Under the pieces are notes generated by a model. The model made no database searches and was not told the origin of the DNA. It worked only from the letters and a program-made list of their open reading frames with translations. Positions 14,938 to 21,760 of a DNA stretch of 49,675 nt are shown here, piece by piece; the first letter of the stretch is position 1, and every line of letters begins with the position of its first letter. Source of the stretch: Bacteroidota bacterium (lineage in GTDB: Bacteria > Bacteroidota > Bacteroidia > Chitinophagales > Chitinophagaceae); NCBI GenBank assembly GCA_018267545.1, contig JAFDYG010000094.1:1-49675 (forward strand), given 5' to 3'. Both the position numbers and the translations under genes were made by a program.

Positions 14938-15630
14938 ATGGAAACCGGGTTAGTAAAAACAACAAATTTTCCACCTTCCGCGCCTGGCCGGTTCGCCGCC
15001 GGTGCGGCCTTCCAGCCCTCCGCGGCCGATTATTCCTCGCAGGCCTATCGACCCTCCGCGGCCGATCTGCGCCGGGCGGAGTACCTGCTGGTCATCTATC
15101 CATATGGAGAGGTGAAAGACAAGCTCTTAGAAGAACAGGAGCAATTTTCTTCCGACTATGGCCTGAAAACCATAGCCCGCAACAAACCCCACATCACCGT
15201 CGCCGCTTTCCAGGCGGGCGAGCCGATGGAGGACACCCTGATCCGCTGGATCCAGCGCATCTGCAACCGCCACCGGAGCTTCGACGTGTCGCTGAATAAT
15301 TATAGCGGTTTTCCGCCGCATACCATCTACCTACGCGTGCAAGACCCCCAGCCCTTCCGGGAACTGATGCAGCAGCTGCGGGCGATCGACGATTTTATCC
15401 GTTCTTCGGGCTGCCCGCCCGTAAACCTGATTACCCGCCCCTATCTCAGCATCGCCGGAGGGCTCACCGAGCAGGTCTACAACAAAGCTATGCCCGAATA
15501 TTCGCGCCGGACCTTTCACGATACCTTTCATGTCGAAGAGCTGGTTCTTTTAAAGAGAAACCATTCCTTCGACGCCTGTAAGACCGTCAACATCTTCCGG
15601 CTGTTACCCGATACCGCTCAATCCCTTTAG
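14938..15630 (+). CDS. 2H-phosphoesterase / 2'-5' RNA ligase superfamily protein (paralogue 1)
   Basis: A 230-residue protein of the 2H phosphoesterase superfamily (LigT, CPDase and AKAP7-like), which act on 2',3'-cyclic or 2'-5' phosphates of nucleic acids. An N-terminal extension of about 45 residues has a repeated PSAAD motif (QPSAADY, RPSAADL). The first catalytic motif is intact (KPHITVAAF, His85/Thr87). The second reads R-P-Y-L-S-I, so its His is Tyr169 (TAT instead of CAT) while Ser171 remains. Hydrolytic function is therefore doubtful; RNA or nucleotide binding may persist. It starts at ATG 14938, divergent from umuDC. A similar gene follows after 142 bases with two hairpins between. 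Confidence 0.85.
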   Translation: METGLVKTTNFPPSAPGRFAAGAAFQPSAADYSSQAYRPSAADLRRAEYLLVIYPYGEVKDKLLEEQEQFSSDYGLKTIARNKPHITVAAFQAGEPMEDTLIRWIQRICNRHRSFDVSLNNYSGFPPHTIYLRVQDPQPFRELMQQLRAIDDFIRSSGCPPVNLITRPYLSIAGGLTEQVYNKAMPEYSRRTFHDTFHVEELVLLKRNHSFDACKTVNIFRLLPDTAQSL

Positions 15631-15649
15631 GAGGCCCTGGAAGGGCCTC
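15631..15649 (+). terminator. GC-rich hairpin directly after stop codon
   Basis: GAGGCCCT (15631-15638), GGA loop, AGGGCCTC (15642-15649): a perfect 8-bp stem that starts at the base after the TAG of paralogue 1. There is no T-tract, so it may be a Rho-independent-like, RNA-stability or processing element rather than a standard terminator. Confidence 0.55.
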
Positions 15650-15675
15650 GTCCAAAGGACAGACATTAGCGCTTT

Positions 15676-15714
15676 GCAGGAGATGCGCTAATTTTTGAAA
15701 AGCGCATCTCCTGC
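15676..15714. repeat. Perfect 14-bp inverted repeat between 2H paralogues
   Basis: GCAGGAGATGCGCT (15676-15689) and AGCGCATCTCCTGC (15701-15714) are exact inverted copies with an 11-base loop. Without a T-tract it is not a classic terminator. It could be an attenuator or a 5' leader hairpin of paralogue 2, whose ATG is 58 bases away. Confidence 0.7.
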
Positions 15715-15772
15715 ATATTATCCTGAACTAATAGACCGGCTGATGCTTTTGTCACTCTTTAAAAATGAAACT

Positions 15773-16411
15773 ATGCAACAAGCGATCAAACCCGTTGCTG
15801 CTGTCCTGAATGAAAATTATAAGAAACAGCTGGCGACCAACGAATATATGCTGGTGCTGAATCCGCGGGAGGAGCTCTGCAACCGCATCCAGCGCGTCAA
15901 GAAAGAATTCTATGACGCTTACCAGGCGCCCACCGCCATCGGCGGCAAGCCGCACCTGACCCTGGTGCGGTTCACCCAGCTGGACCTGATGGAAGAGCGG
16001 ATCGTACAGCGGCTGCGGACCATTTCGATGGGCTTTTGTCCCTTCAAGGTAGAGCTAAAAGACTTTGGCTGCTTCCCCTCGCACACCATCTTTATCAATG
16101 TCACCAGCAAGCTGCCCATTCGCGGACTGATCACCGAGATCAAGGACGTACAACGATTGATGCGGCTGGACAAGGACCACAAACCCCATTTTATCGACGA
16201 ACCGCACCTGCCCATCGCTCGCAAGCTCCTGCCCTGGCAGTACGAGAAGGGCTGGCTGGAATACAGCAACAAGTCGTTCACCGGCAGATTTGTCGCCGAC
16301 TCCATGCTGCTGCTTCGCCGCCGCGCCGGTGACCGCGCCTGGCAGATTGCGGAACGGCTCGTATTCCAGAACCTTCCCGTATCGACGCGTCAGGGGGACT
16401 TATTTGGCTAG
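15773..16411 (+). CDS. 2H-phosphoesterase / 2'-5' RNA ligase superfamily protein (paralogue 2)
   Basis: A 212-residue paralogue of the preceding gene, sharing the YMLVLNP/YLLVIYP start strand, the F-P-x-H-T-I centre and the general length. The first motif is intact (KPHLTLVRF, His61/Thr63). The second keeps its histidine but not the Thr/Ser (EPHLPIAR, His145, Pro147). Each paralogue thus has one damaged motif, at different positions. ATG 15773 is preferred; an in-frame ATG at 15743 and a TTG at 15695 lie within or just after the inverted repeat. It is followed by a hairpin directly after the stop and a radical SAM gene. It probably acts on RNA or nucleotides. Confidence 0.82.
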   Translation: MQQAIKPVAAVLNENYKKQLATNEYMLVLNPREELCNRIQRVKKEFYDAYQAPTAIGGKPHLTLVRFTQLDLMEERIVQRLRTISMGFCPFKVELKDFGCFPSHTIFINVTSKLPIRGLITEIKDVQRLMRLDKDHKPHFIDEPHLPIARKLLPWQYEKGWLEYSNKSFTGRFVADSMLLLRRRAGDRAWQIAERLVFQNLPVSTRQGDLFG

Positions 16412-16412
16412 G

Positions 16413-16426
16413 CGCGGGAACCCGCG
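16413..16426 (+). terminator. Short GC hairpin directly after stop codon
   Basis: CGCGGG-AA-CCCGCG, a perfect 6-bp palindromic stem two bases after the TAG of 2H paralogue 2, without a T-tract. It repeats the stop-proximal hairpin seen after paralogue 1. Confidence 0.4.
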
Positions 16427-16465
16427 ACGAAACCCCGCCCGCCTCATCTACTAAATCGAATTACC

Positions 16466-17554
16466 ATGTCTCAAGAACAAGAACAGGAAGGGATCCCCAT
16501 GCCCCTCCAATACCTCAAAGGCCGCGGCGCCCAATTCAATCCCAAGAACCGCTTCCTTAAAAACGAAATCGTCAAAGAGCACGTCGAAGGAATCGACGAC
16601 TGGGTCGAACCCAATATCGAAACCCAATACCTGGAAGACGTCGCCAAAAGCATCGTCAATAAGGTCGACAGCCCCGACGTCGGCATGTGGTACAGCATGA
16701 ACCCCTACCAGGGCTGCGAGCACGGCTGCACCTATTGCTATGCCCGTAACGCCCACGAATACTGGGGGTATAGCGCCGGTCTCGACTTCGAACGAAAGAT
16801 CATCGTCAAGAAGAATGCGCCCGAGCTGCTCCGCAAGTTCCTCATGAACCCCAAGTGGGAATGCCTGCCGATCTCCCTAAGCGGCAATACCGATTGCTAT
16901 CAGCCCGCCGAAAAAAAGTTCGGCATCACCCGCAAGCTCCTCGAAGTTTGCGCCGAATTCAACCAGCCCGTCGGGATGATCACCAAGAATGCGGGAATCC
17001 TCCGGGATAAAGATCTCCTCGGACAAATGGGTAAGAAGCGTCTCGTATCCGTCCTCGTATCCATCACCTCGCTCGACGAAGACCTGAGAAGGCTGATGGA
17101 ACCCCGTACCACCACGGCTAAACAACGGCTGAAAACCATCAAGGAGCTCGGCGAAGCAGGCGTACGCGTCGGCGTGATGCTGGGCCCCATGATCCCAGGC
17201 CTCAACGAGCACGAGATGCAGCGCATCATGAAGGCCGCAGCCGATAGCGGCGCCACCTTCTCGGCCTATACCTTTATCCGGCTCAACGGCGCCATCAAGC
17301 ACATCTTCCACGACTGGCTGTATAAGAGCTTCCCCGACCGGGCCGACAAGGTATGGCACTTTATCGAAGCCAGCCACAACGGCAAGGTCAACGACAGCCG
17401 CTGGGGGGTGCGTATGCGCGGAGAAGGTAATTACGCCCAGCTCGTAGCCCAGCAGTACGCGCGCTATACCCAGAAATACGGTCTCAACGCAGAACGCTGG
17501 GAGCTCGACTGCTCGCTGTTCAGAAGACCGGGCCAGCAAATGAATTTGTTTTAA
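16466..17554 (+). CDS. PA0069-family radical SAM protein (SplB-like)
   Basis: A 362-residue radical SAM protein of the PA0069/Rv2578c group, distantly related to spore photoproduct lyase SplB. The [4Fe-4S]-SAM motif is CEHGCTYC (Cys84, Cys88, Cys91). It follows MNPYQGCEHG and precedes YCYARNAHEYWGY, both typical of this group. Later blocks are ISLSGNTDCYQPAEKKFGIT and VMLGPMIPGLNEHE. Substrate and reaction are unproven. Family relation to a DNA-photolesion lyase and the umuDC neighbourhood suggest nucleic-acid repair, which is an inference. The start at ATG 16466 gives the usual length. An aminotransferase follows after 20 bases. Confidence 0.9.
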   Translation: MSQEQEQEGIPMPLQYLKGRGAQFNPKNRFLKNEIVKEHVEGIDDWVEPNIETQYLEDVAKSIVNKVDSPDVGMWYSMNPYQGCEHGCTYCYARNAHEYWGYSAGLDFERKIIVKKNAPELLRKFLMNPKWECLPISLSGNTDCYQPAEKKFGITRKLLEVCAEFNQPVGMITKNAGILRDKDLLGQMGKKRLVSVLVSITSLDEDLRRLMEPRTTTAKQRLKTIKELGEAGVRVGVMLGPMIPGLNEHEMQRIMKAAADSGATFSAYTFIRLNGAIKHIFHDWLYKSFPDRADKVWHFIEASHNGKVNDSRWGVRMRGEGNYAQLVAQQYARYTQKYGLNAERWELDCSLFRRPGQQMNLF

Positions 17555-17574
17555 CTTGGTGCAAATTCCTTTTC

Positions 17575-18696
17575 ATGCTTTACCGCCGCATGCCCATCGA
17601 AGTCGAATCGCCCGAACAGCTCGGTTATGACAGTATCCGTAATAATCTCTCCGAAAGCTCCTATACCGACGCCTTCTTTCGCGACATCGAGCTCGATAGC
17701 GCCGACCCGAACCACCCCGGCGCCTTCAACTTGCGCGACCTCGTTCTCTGTTACGGCGACCACGCCGGCCACCCCGGCCTACGGCAGCTGATTGTCGATG
17801 ACACCTCTTTAAAAAAAGACGATGTCCTCCTCACCATCGGTGCAGCCGGCGCCCTCTTTATCATCGCCACCACCCTGCTCGAGAAAGGCGACGAGCTGAT
17901 CGTAGTACGCCCAAACTATGCGACCAATATCGAGACGCCCCTTGCCATCGGCGCAGCCATTAAGTATATCGACCTGCAATTCGAAGAAGGCTTCCAGCTC
18001 GATATCGAAAAGGTAAAAGCAGCCCTAACGCCAAAGACCAGATACATCTCGGTCACCCATCCCCATAACCCCACCGGTGTTTGCCTCAGCGCAGAAGAAC
18101 AACGCTCTCTCATAAACATCGCAGAACAGCACGGCATTTATCTGCTGGTCGACGAGACCTATCGGGATATGGTCTTTGGCGAACAGCTGCCGATAGCCGC
18201 GACCCATTCGGAAAGAATCATCAGCGTCTCCTCCCTCTCCAAGACCTATGGTCTGCCCGGCCTTCGGACAGGCTGGCTCATCTGCCGCGACCAAAAATTA
18301 ATGGAACAATTCCTCGCGGCAAAAGAGCAAATCCATATCTGCGGCCCCGTGATCGACGAGGAGCTATCGTTTCGCTATCTGCTGCACCGCGACAAATATT
18401 ACGATCGCATCCGCAAGGATATCAAAGAAAAATTCACGATCACAAAAAACTGGATGGAACGACAGACGCACTTCGAATGGGTAGAGCCTCAGGGCGGCTG
18501 CGTCTGCTTTCCAAGGACAAAGGACAAACACACGCTCGACTATAAATTATTACTGGAGAAATACGGCACCTATGTCGGCCCCGGACACTGGTTCGACATG
18601 CCCGATCATTATATGCGTATCGGCTTTGGATGGCCCACGAAAGAAAGACTGGAAGAAGGATTGGCCGCACTTGAAAACTGCCTTATTGCCCGCTGA
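17575..18696 (+). CDS. Class I/II PLP-dependent aminotransferase
   Basis: A 373-residue fold-type I aminotransferase. Cofactor-binding blocks are present: GAAGALFIIATTLLEKGDE, the THPHNPTGVCLS Asn block, LLVDETYRDM, and SVSSLSKTYGLPGLRTGW with the PLP lysine at 223. A late M-R-I-G-F-G block carries the carboxylate-binding Arg. It resembles aspartate/capreomycidine-synthase-like enzymes; the exact substrate is not clear. The first ATG (17575) precedes MPIEVESPEQ, so a start at residue 6 is possible. It follows the radical SAM gene by 20 bases and converges with the Hpt gene, whose stop is 10 bases away. Confidence 0.9.
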   Translation: MLYRRMPIEVESPEQLGYDSIRNNLSESSYTDAFFRDIELDSADPNHPGAFNLRDLVLCYGDHAGHPGLRQLIVDDTSLKKDDVLLTIGAAGALFIIATTLLEKGDELIVVRPNYATNIETPLAIGAAIKYIDLQFEEGFQLDIEKVKAALTPKTRYISVTHPHNPTGVCLSAEEQRSLINIAEQHGIYLLVDETYRDMVFGEQLPIAATHSERIISVSSLSKTYGLPGLRTGWLICRDQKLMEQFLAAKEQIHICGPVIDEELSFRYLLHRDKYYDRIRKDIKEKFTITKNWMERQTHFEWVEPQGGCVCFPRTKDKHTLDYKLLLEKYGTYVGPGHWFDMPDHYMRIGFGWPTKERLEEGLAALENCLIAR

Positions 18697-18706
18697 CCCA
18701 GCGCCG

Positions 18707-19102
18707 CTATTGCCCGTTGAACGCAACAAGCCTCGCGTGCTCGCTCTCGATGATCGACTTGGCGCCGATCAGCTTTTCGAACAACACCGCATAGTCACCC
18801 GCCAGGTCGGCACAGCTGGAGGTTAAACAAGCATCTTCGAAACGGAGACAATTGGATTGAAGATCGGTCAAACCGACAAAACCAAATAAGGGTTTTATCT
18901 TATGTATCGCACTTTTGAGGGCTAAAGAGTCTCCCTGGCGGAAACAGGTATTTATTTTTTGGACAAATCCGTCATATTCCATCAAAACATCGCTAAACGT
19001 TTCTTCTATCATTACATAATCGCCTGCATATAACTCGATTATGTAGGTACTGTTGATAGCATCGCTAAACACAAAGGTCTTATCGGACATTGGCTGCTGC
19101 AT
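18707..19102 (-). CDS. Histidine phosphotransfer (Hpt) domain protein
   Basis: A 131-residue single-domain Hpt protein that can carry a phosphoryl group between receiver domains. The phospho-accepting site is A-I-H-K-I-K-P-L-F-G-F-V-G-L, with His67. This matches the H-x-L-K-G-x-x-x-x-x-G helix of Hpt domains, with Ile and Pro variations. Flanking helices fit a four-helix bundle. Start at 19102 or at the internal ATG 19090 (MSDKTF). It is divergent from a hybrid histidine kinase that ends in a receiver domain but has no Hpt of its own, so it is the natural phosphorelay partner. The output response regulator is not in the window. Confidence 0.83.
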   Translation of the reverse strand: MQQPMSDKTFVFSDAINSTYIIELYAGDYVMIEETFSDVLMEYDGFVQKINTCFRQGDSLALKSAIHKIKPLFGFVGLTDLQSNCLRFEDACLTSSCADLAGDYAVLFEKLIGAKSIIESEHARLVAFNGQ

Positions 19103-19196
19103 ACGCTCGGTAGGATATACAACGGGTAGTTATAATAATTTATTGCCTTCGAACGTTCACGTAAAGGAATAGTAAAAAACCCTTATTCGACATCCT

Positions 19197-21314
19197 GTGA
19201 GCAACCCTTTCGTTTTTTTCCAATCCTTCTATGAGGATATTGTTTACTCCGGTCTTAGGGAGGATTATACCCACTCCAAGCGGAAAAAGACGATTCGTTT
19301 CAACCAGTTTATCCTGCTCATACTCATAGCGCACTTTGTCTGCGTCGTTTCCTATTTCTGTTTCGGTTTATATATCAGCGCCCTGATCAATCTCAGCGCA
19401 GCCTATATCTTCATTATCGCCTATCATCTCAACCTGCGCCGCCAATATCAGCTGGCCAGGATTCTGTCGATCCTGAACCTCAACCTCTACCTGGTGATCA
19501 TGAATTATATGGAGGGACTCAGGGCCGGTGAATACCTGTTTTATTTCCCCTACTTCCTGATCATGACCTTTATCATCAGCTTCCGTAAGAATTTCCGGGA
19601 GCTGGGCTTTGCTTACATGATCACGGCGGTATCGCTGTCGTTTTGTTTCTATGTTTGTCCACAGGAAAATTACTACCAGGTACACATCGTCAATATGTTC
19701 CCCCGGCTCTATGACAGCAATCTCATGTTGTCGCTGATGCTGACGACCTTTTTTTCCTATGCCATCGTACGGATCAATCGCAATAATGAGGAGGCGATTC
19801 TAAAGGAGAAACAATTCGGCGACACCATCTACAATACTTCCCTCGACGGCGTATTTATCCTGGATGCCCAGGCCCTGCTTATCGCAGACTGTAATAGAAG
19901 GGCGCTGGAGCTGCTCGAGATCGACGATAAAAAGCTGATCGTCGGCGCGCCCGTGGACAGCCTCTTTACAAAAGAACATATCCAGCTATTCACCCACATA
20001 AAAGGTGACGCGGACAGTTGGCAGGGCGAGCTTTCCCTTACTTCAAAAAAGGACAACACCGTCTTTGCTTTCGTCAACGTAGTCTCCTTCTTTGAGATCG
20101 ACCGGCATTTCTGGAAGATCAGCATTCTCGATATCTCCGAGATCAAGATGGCTCAGTTCGAGCTGATGAAGGCCAAACAAAAAGCGGAATCCGCCTCTCG
20201 TGCCAAGAGCCGCTTCCTCTCGAACATGAGCCACGAACTGCGTACTCCTCTCAACGGCATCATCGGCGCGTCCAACTTACTATTACAGGAACAATACCTC
20301 GAAGAACAGCGCTCACACCTGGAGATCCTCAAGTTCTCCTCCGAGCACATGATGACCCTCATCAACGAAATCCTGGATTTCAATAAGATCGAATCGGGCC
20401 GCTTCGAGCTGGAAAGCGTACCCGTCAATATGCGGGCTTTCCTAAAAAAGCTCGAAGCCCAGTTCTCCGTCCAGGCCCACGCAAGGGGACTCTTGTTTTT
20501 GGTGGACATCGACGAAAACCTCGAAGCGGAATTTCTAACCGACGAGACCCGTCTCAACCAGGTGCTCAGCAACCTCCTCTCCAACGCCATCAAATTCACC
20601 CAGACCGGCGGTATCACGCTCGGTGCGAGGAAGGTCTCTTCCAGCAGCAAGAAGTCTGTCGTCCAATTTATGGTGCAGGATACGGGCATCGGAATACCGA
20701 CGCATAAACAGCAGGAGATATTTGATAGTTTTACCCAGGCGGATACCGACACCACCCGTAAATACGGCGGCACCGGTCTCGGTCTTGCCATCAGCAAGAA
20801 GCTGGTAAGCCTCTTCTCGGGCGAACTGCTCCTGAAAAGCGAAGAAGGAAAAGGAAGCACCTTTTACTTTACCATCGAGCTCGAGATCAACGAAAACGCA
20901 AAGCTTTATATCAACGACGAAAAGGTCAAGCACCTGCCCGGCTTCGACCGGCTCAAGGTGCTCATCGCCGAAGACAACTTCGTCAATATGTCCGTCGCCC
21001 GGAAATTCCTCACCAAGTGGGGGATCGAAGTACACGAGGCCGTCAATGGCCTGGAAGCCGTCGAGAAATTCCGGCGGGGCAGCTTCGACCTCGTCCTGAT
21101 CGACCTGGAAATGCCCGAGATGGACGGCATCACGGCCCTCGCCGAGATCAGGAAAAGTCATCCCTCCGTTCCCGCCATCGCCTTTACAGCGGCCGTGTAT
21201 GAAGATATGCGCGTCGACCTCATGAAGAAAGGTTTCATGGAAGTGGTGCCCAAACCCTTCCGCCCCGAAGACCTCCACAACAAGATCCAAAAGCTCGTCG
21301 CCAACCGCGCGTAG
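19197..21314 (+). CDS. Hybrid sensor histidine kinase with C-terminal receiver
   Basis: A 705-residue membrane hybrid kinase. Residues 36-190 hold about six membrane segments. A PAS-like sensor (205-315) follows, starting near DTIYNTSLDGVFILD. HisKA is at about 335-405 with SNMSHELRTPLNGII (phospho-His346). The HATPase has NLLSNAIKFTQTGG, DTGIGI and GGTGLGLAIS. A receiver domain occupies about 580-700 with LIAEDN and the phospho-Asp636 in LIDLEMPEMDG, then a conserved Lys in VPKPF. The GTG start at 19197 is the only reasonable one. The gene is divergent from the Hpt gene. The signal is unknown. Confidence 0.94.
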   Translation: MSNPFVFFQSFYEDIVYSGLREDYTHSKRKKTIRFNQFILLILIAHFVCVVSYFCFGLYISALINLSAAYIFIIAYHLNLRRQYQLARILSILNLNLYLVIMNYMEGLRAGEYLFYFPYFLIMTFIISFRKNFRELGFAYMITAVSLSFCFYVCPQENYYQVHIVNMFPRLYDSNLMLSLMLTTFFSYAIVRINRNNEEAILKEKQFGDTIYNTSLDGVFILDAQALLIADCNRRALELLEIDDKKLIVGAPVDSLFTKEHIQLFTHIKGDADSWQGELSLTSKKDNTVFAFVNVVSFFEIDRHFWKISILDISEIKMAQFELMKAKQKAESASRAKSRFLSNMSHELRTPLNGIIGASNLLLQEQYLEEQRSHLEILKFSSEHMMTLINEILDFNKIESGRFELESVPVNMRAFLKKLEAQFSVQAHARGLLFLVDIDENLEAEFLTDETRLNQVLSNLLSNAIKFTQTGGITLGARKVSSSSKKSVVQFMVQDTGIGIPTHKQQEIFDSFTQADTDTTRKYGGTGLGLAISKKLVSLFSGELLLKSEEGKGSTFYFTIELEINENAKLYINDEKVKHLPGFDRLKVLIAEDNFVNMSVARKFLTKWGIEVHEAVNGLEAVEKFRRGSFDLVLIDLEMPEMDGITALAEIRKSHPSVPAIAFTAAVYEDMRVDLMKKGFMEVVPKPFRPEDLHNKIQKLVANRA

Positions 21315-21399
21315 TTTGCGCATATACCACGAAGAGGGTATTAGTGTACGCGCGCAAAATTATTTTTTGAAATACTTGTTATTTAGTGGAAAAGATATT

Positions 21400-21407
21400 T
21401 ACTTTTG
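21400..21407 (+). promoter_or_regulatory. Consensus -7 box heading the RNA leader region
   Basis: TACTTTTG matches TAnnTTTG. A CTTG at 21375-21378 lies at a plausible -33 distance. Transcription would start near 21414 and run through two hairpin-terminator units toward the Ro60 gene. It follows the hybrid kinase stop by 85 bases. Confidence 0.6.
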
Positions 21408-21413
21408 TAGAGT

Positions 21414-21570
21414 AACAAAAATACGCACCATGCTACGACAATATACACATACAAAGTCTATTTCCTGGTATAACCAGGTGAAGGACTGTATATCCGCGGG
21501 GCAAAGTGCTGCATAACCAATCAAAAAAAATCCAGCATAATAAAAGCCCCGCCCACACGCGGGGCTTTTT
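21414..21570 (+). ncRNA. Putative small structured RNA 1 / leader with short ORF
   Basis: A predicted transcript of about 157 bases from the 21400 promoter to the terminator at 21546-21570. It contains a perfect CCTGGT-ATA-ACCAGG hairpin (21464-21478), flanked by AGTC/GACT that extends the stem across an internal loop. It also includes a 28-codon ORF at 21430-21516 (starts MLRQYTHTKS, ends SAGQSAA) with no Shine-Dalgarno sequence, so coding is uncertain. It lies upstream of a Ro60 orthologue, where bacterial Y RNAs are often encoded. That identity is a hypothesis; a leader/attenuator is the alternative. Confidence 0.45.
21546..21570 (+). terminator. Intrinsic terminator 1 upstream of Ro60 gene
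   Basis: GCCCCGC (21546-21552), CCACAC loop, GCGGGGC (21559-21565), then TTTTT (21566-21570), preceded by A residues that extend the stem. A textbook intrinsic terminator. Confidence 0.88.
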
Positions 21571-21589
21571 CGTATGAAAACCACGAGAA

Positions 21590-21731
21590 AACAAAATACA
21601 ATACTGGTCCTCCTTGCGCCCTCGAAGCGCGAGCAGGCAAAGTATTGCCCAGGACCAGGTTCCACAAACTAACCATTGCCAGCGCAGGCACGATAGTGAG
21701 TAACCCGGTCAAAAAATGACCGGGTTTTTTT
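21590..21731 (+). ncRNA. Putative small structured RNA 2 (Y-RNA-like candidate)
   Basis: Between the two terminators lies a nested stem-loop: CTGGTCCT (21604-21611) pairs with AGGACCAG (21651-21658). Inside it TTGC (21614-21617) pairs with GCAA (21637-21640) and CTCG (21621-21624) with CGAG (21630-21633). The CTGGTCC strand resembles the Ro-binding strand of vertebrate Y RNAs, which read CUGGUCCGA there; the match is short. A 32-codon ORF (21574-21672) crosses the stem and looks incidental. It may be a separate RNA or the second half of a long leader. No own promoter was found. Confidence 0.4.
21702..21731 (+). terminator. Intrinsic terminator 2 immediately upstream of Ro60 gene
   Basis: AACCCGGTCA (21702-21711), AAAAA loop, TGACCGGGTT (21717-21726) and a T-tract to 21731. 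A perfect 10-bp stem that ends 30 bases before the Ro60 ATG. No promoter box is visible in those 30 bases, so the gene must be reached by readthrough or an unrecognised promoter. Confidence 0.9.
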
Positions 21732-21748
21732 ATAATGTTTAAAGCAAG

Positions 21749-21755
21749 AAGGAGG
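21749..21755 (+). promoter_or_regulatory. Strong Shine-Dalgarno sequence before Ro60 gene
   Basis: AAGGAGG, 5 bases before ATG 21761. Such a full anti-16S match is uncommon in Bacteroidota, where most starts lack it, and it fixes the start codon. Confidence 0.75.
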
Positions 21756-21760
21756 TCGTC

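Noticed and set aside
19140-19334. 64-residue minus-strand frame over the kinase start
   Set aside because: It overlaps the kinase coding start and the divergent promoter, and has no features of its own.
21574-21672. 32-codon ORF in RNA segment 2
   Set aside because: It crosses the stem-loop, has no ribosome binding site and no recognisable peptide. Kept only as a possibility within the ncRNA entry.
21640-21700. tRNA-like T-arm (GGTT-loop-AACC) as in YrlA RNAs
   Set aside because: The stem is only four bases and the loop nine bases without the TTCRA pattern, so a tRNA-mimic module cannot be claimed.
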